A stretch of DNA of 64,000 bases from Burkholderiaceae bacterium. Its GTDB lineage: Bacteria; Pseudomonadota; Gammaproteobacteria; Burkholderiales; Burkholderiaceae_E. A program made the position numbers and the translations under genes. Shown here one piece after another: positions 60,065 through 64,000 of this stretch. Location of the stretch: NCBI GenBank assembly GCA_027493945.1, contig JAOSJU010000001.1, positions 2,662,484-2,726,483 on the forward strand. The letters are read 5' to 3'. The notes below the pieces were generated by a model. The model made no database searches. It was given only the letters and a program-made list of their open reading frames with translations, and was not told the DNA's origin. Position 1 is the first letter of the stretch. Each line of letters begins with the position of its first letter.

Positions 60065-61454
60065 AGCACAAGGTCAAGCACGTGCACTTCGTGGGCATCG
60101 GCGGCTCGGGCATGAGCGGTATCGCCGAGGTCCTGCTGAACCTCGGCTACCGGGTCAGCGGCTCCGACGTCGCCGCCGGCCCGGCCACCCGCAGGCTCGA
60201 CGCGCTGGGCGCGACGGTGACCCTCGGCCACGACGCGGCCAACATCGACGGGGCCGATTGCGTGGTCACTTCGACGGCGGTGCGCGGCGACAACCCCGAG
60301 GTGATCGCGGCGCGCAGCCGGCGCGTCCCGGTGGTGCCGCGCGCGATGATGCTGGCCGAGCTGATGAAGCTCAAGTACGGGATCGCGATCGCCGGCACCC
60401 ACGGCAAGACGACCACCACCAGCCTGGTCGCCTCGGTGCTCGCCGCGGGCGGGCTCGATCCGACCTTCGTGATCGGCGGCCGACTGATCAGCGCCGGTGC
60501 CAACGCGCGGCTGGGCAGCGGCGAATACATCGTCGTCGAGGCCGACGAGTCGGACGGCTCGTTCCTGAACCTGTCGCCGATGATCGCGGTCATCACCAAC
60601 ATCGACGCGGACCACATGGAGAGCTACGGGCACGACTTCGCCCGCCTGCGCCAGGCCTTCGTCGAGTTCACCCAGCGCCTGCCGTTCTATGGGGCGGCGG
60701 TGCTGTGCATCGACGACCTGCACGTGCGCGAGATCCTGCCGTTCGTCTCCAGGCCGGTGCTCACGTACGGCCTGGCCGGAGAGGCGCAGTTCCGCGCGAC
60801 CGACGTCGTCGCCGAAGGCGCGCGCATGCGCTTCACGCTGGTTCGGGAGGATGCGGAGCCGCTGCCGCTGGTGCTCAACGCGCCGGGGCTGCACAACGTG
60901 CGCAACGCGCTGGCGGCGATCGCGGTGGCCGACGAGCTCGGCGTGGCCGATGCGGCGATCGTCTCCGCGCTGGCCGAGTTCCACGGCGTGGGCCGGCGGT
61001 TCCAGCGCTACGGCGAGATCCCGGTGCGCGCAGCCGACGGGGGGGGCCGCTTCACGCTGGTCGACGACTACGGTCACCACCCCGCCGAAATGGAAGCGAC
61101 GCTGGCGGCGGCGCGCGGCGCGTTCCCCGGCCGGCGCCCTGGTGCTCGCCTTCCAGCCGCATCGCTACACGCGAACGCGCGACCTCTTCGAGGACTTCGT
61201 GCGCGTGCTGTCCACGCCCGATGTGCTGCTGCTCGCCGAGGTGTATCCGGCCGGCGAGGCGCCGCTCGTCGCCGCCGACGGGCGCTCGCTCGCCCGGGCG
61301 GTGCGTGTGGCGGGCAAGGTCGAGCCGGTGTTCGTGGACGAGATCGGCGCGCTGCCCGCGGCGATCCTCGACGCCGCGCGCGACGGCGACGTCGTGATCA
61401 CGATGGGCGCGGGGTCGATCGGCGCCGTGCCCCAGCAGGTGAAGGAGGCGGCCG

Positions 61455-61465
<11 letters not shown>
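60061..61465 (+). CDS. murC: UDP-N-acetylmuramate--L-alanine ligase (frame break)
   Basis: A ligase of about 467 residues starting the peptide stem. [72 protein letters not shown] and [20 protein letters not shown] are in frame. Between about 61127 and 61137 one base too many shifts the frame, and the last domain ([32 protein letters not shown]) continues in another frame to TGA 61465. The ddl gene starts inside its end (GTG 61455). Confidence 0.95.
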
Positions 61466-63211
<1,746 letters not shown>

Positions 63212-63227
63212 AACTCGGGACCACGGA

Positions 63228-64000
63228 ATGACCAGAGACGCCAAGGACCTGATCGTCGGACTCGACATCGGCACATCGAAGATCGTGGCGATCGTCGCCG
63301 AGATGCGCCCGGACGGCCACTACGAGATCGTCGGGCTCGGCCAGCACGACTCGCGCGGGCTGAAGAAGGGCGTGGTGGTGAACATCGAGTCGACGGTAGC
63401 GTCGATCCAGCGCGCGCTCGAGGAAGCCGAGCTGATGGCCGACTGCAAGATCCGTACGGTCTATGCCGGCATCGCGGGCAGCCACATCCGAAGCTTCAGC
63501 TCCAGCGGCATGGTGGCGATCAAGGACAAGGAGGTCACCGAAGCCGACATGGCGCGCGTGATCGAGACCGCCAAGGCGGTCAACATCCCGACCGACCAGC
63601 AGATCGTCCACGTGCTGCCGCAGGAATTCATCATCGACGGCCAGGAGGACATCCGCGAGCCGATCGGCATGAGCGGCGTGCGCCTCGAGGTGAAGGTGCA
63701 CATCGTGACCGGCGCGGTGTCGGCGGCGCAGAACATCGTGAAGTGCGTGCGCCGCTGCGGACTCGAGGTCAACGACCTGATCCTGCAGCCGCTCGCCTCG
63801 AGCATGTCGATCCTCACGCAGGACGAGAAGGAGCTCGGCGTCGCGCTGGTCGACATCGGCGGCGGCACCACCGACATCGCGATCTTCACCGGCGGCGCGA
63901 TCCGGCACACGGCGGTGATCCCGATCGCCGGCGACCAGATCACCAACGACATCGCGATGGCGCTGCGCACGCCCACGCCCGAGGCCGACGAGATCAAGCT
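63228..64000 (+). CDS. ftsA: Cell division protein FtsA, N-terminal part
   Basis: The gene runs off the window; 257 residues are visible. FtsA is the actin-like membrane tether of FtsZ. LIVGLDIGTSKIVAIVAE is the phosphate-1 loop. IAGSHIRSFSSSGMVAI and the 1C domain region through VHVLPQEFIIDGQ follow, then LVDIGGGTTDIAIFTGG (phosphate-2) and PIAGDQITNDIAMALRTP. ATG 63228 has CACGGA upstream, 16 bases after the ftsQ stop. ftsZ would be expected next. Confidence 0.96.
   Translation, partial: MTRDAKDLIVGLDIGTSKIVAIVAEMRPDGHYEIVGLGQHDSRGLKKGVVVNIESTVASIQRALEEAELMADCKIRTVYAGIAGSHIRSFSSSGMVAIKDKEVTEADMARVIETAKAVNIPTDQQIVHVLPQEFIIDGQEDIREPIGMSGVRLEVKVHIVTGAVSAAQNIVKCVRRCGLEVNDLILQPLASSMSILTQDEKELGVALVDIGGGTTDIAIFTGGAIRHTAVIPIAGDQITNDIAMALRTPTPEADEIK

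Overview
The window is about 70% GC and reads as a chromosome segment of a betaproteobacterium, most likely Burkholderiales. The evidence is gene order and product similarity: uvrA-MFS-ssb, the fmdB-DUF502-aspS-nudB-ybhP/clsB run, a TetR-controlled beta-oxidation operon, and a canonical dcw cluster preceded by rnpB. No tRNA, rRNA, insertion sequence, prophage or CRISPR array was recognised.

Layout. 0-4.2 kb: the end of mtnA and a class II aldolase (methylthioadenosine salvage), tail to tail with uvrA. 4.3-9.6 kb: an MFS exporter, ssb, a CoA-ligase-like adenylating enzyme, thrH, an FmdB zinc-ribbon protein and a DUF502 membrane protein. 9.6-15.1 kb: aspS, nudB, an EEP-family phosphodiesterase, clsB and a DUF429-like gene. 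15.1-19.2 kb (minus strand): an MscS channel, a CPA2 antiporter, a YbdK-type carboxylate-amine ligase and a glutamine-amidotransferase-fold hydrolase in one likely operon. 19.5-21.3 kb: an SLC13-type transporter, then a thioesterase remnant. 21.8-30.3 kb: a TetR regulator with two matching operator-like sites and a fatty-acid beta-oxidation operon. 30.3-33.3 kb: an acyl-CoA thioesterase, an Atm1-type ABC exporter and a lipoprotein.

33.4-43.0 kb (minus strand) is a small biosynthetic gene cluster of lower GC: a Sfp-type phosphopantetheinyl transferase, two adenylation-carrier didomain proteins, a polytopic membrane protein between them, and a single-module NRPS (C-A-T-TE). It looks self-contained: activate and load one or two acyl groups, condense with an amino acid, release by the thioesterase. 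The product is unknown. This is the best candidate for an undescribed system here.

43.6-48.3 kb: a tartrate/D-malate dehydrogenase and glycerate kinase pair, pyrC, a DUF3025 gene and rnpB. 48.5-64 kb: the division and cell-wall cluster mraZ-rsmH-ftsL-ftsI-murE-murF-mraY-murD-ftsW-murG-murC-ddl-ftsQ-ftsA, cut off inside ftsA, with a four-repeat MraZ operator in front.

Caution for every reader: about twenty single-base frame breaks interrupt otherwise perfect genes, including essential ones (uvrA, ssb, murE, murF, murC, ddl, ftsQ). Most lie in short runs of one base. They are most simply assembly or sequencing errors, so interrupted genes are given here as one CDS with the break noted.
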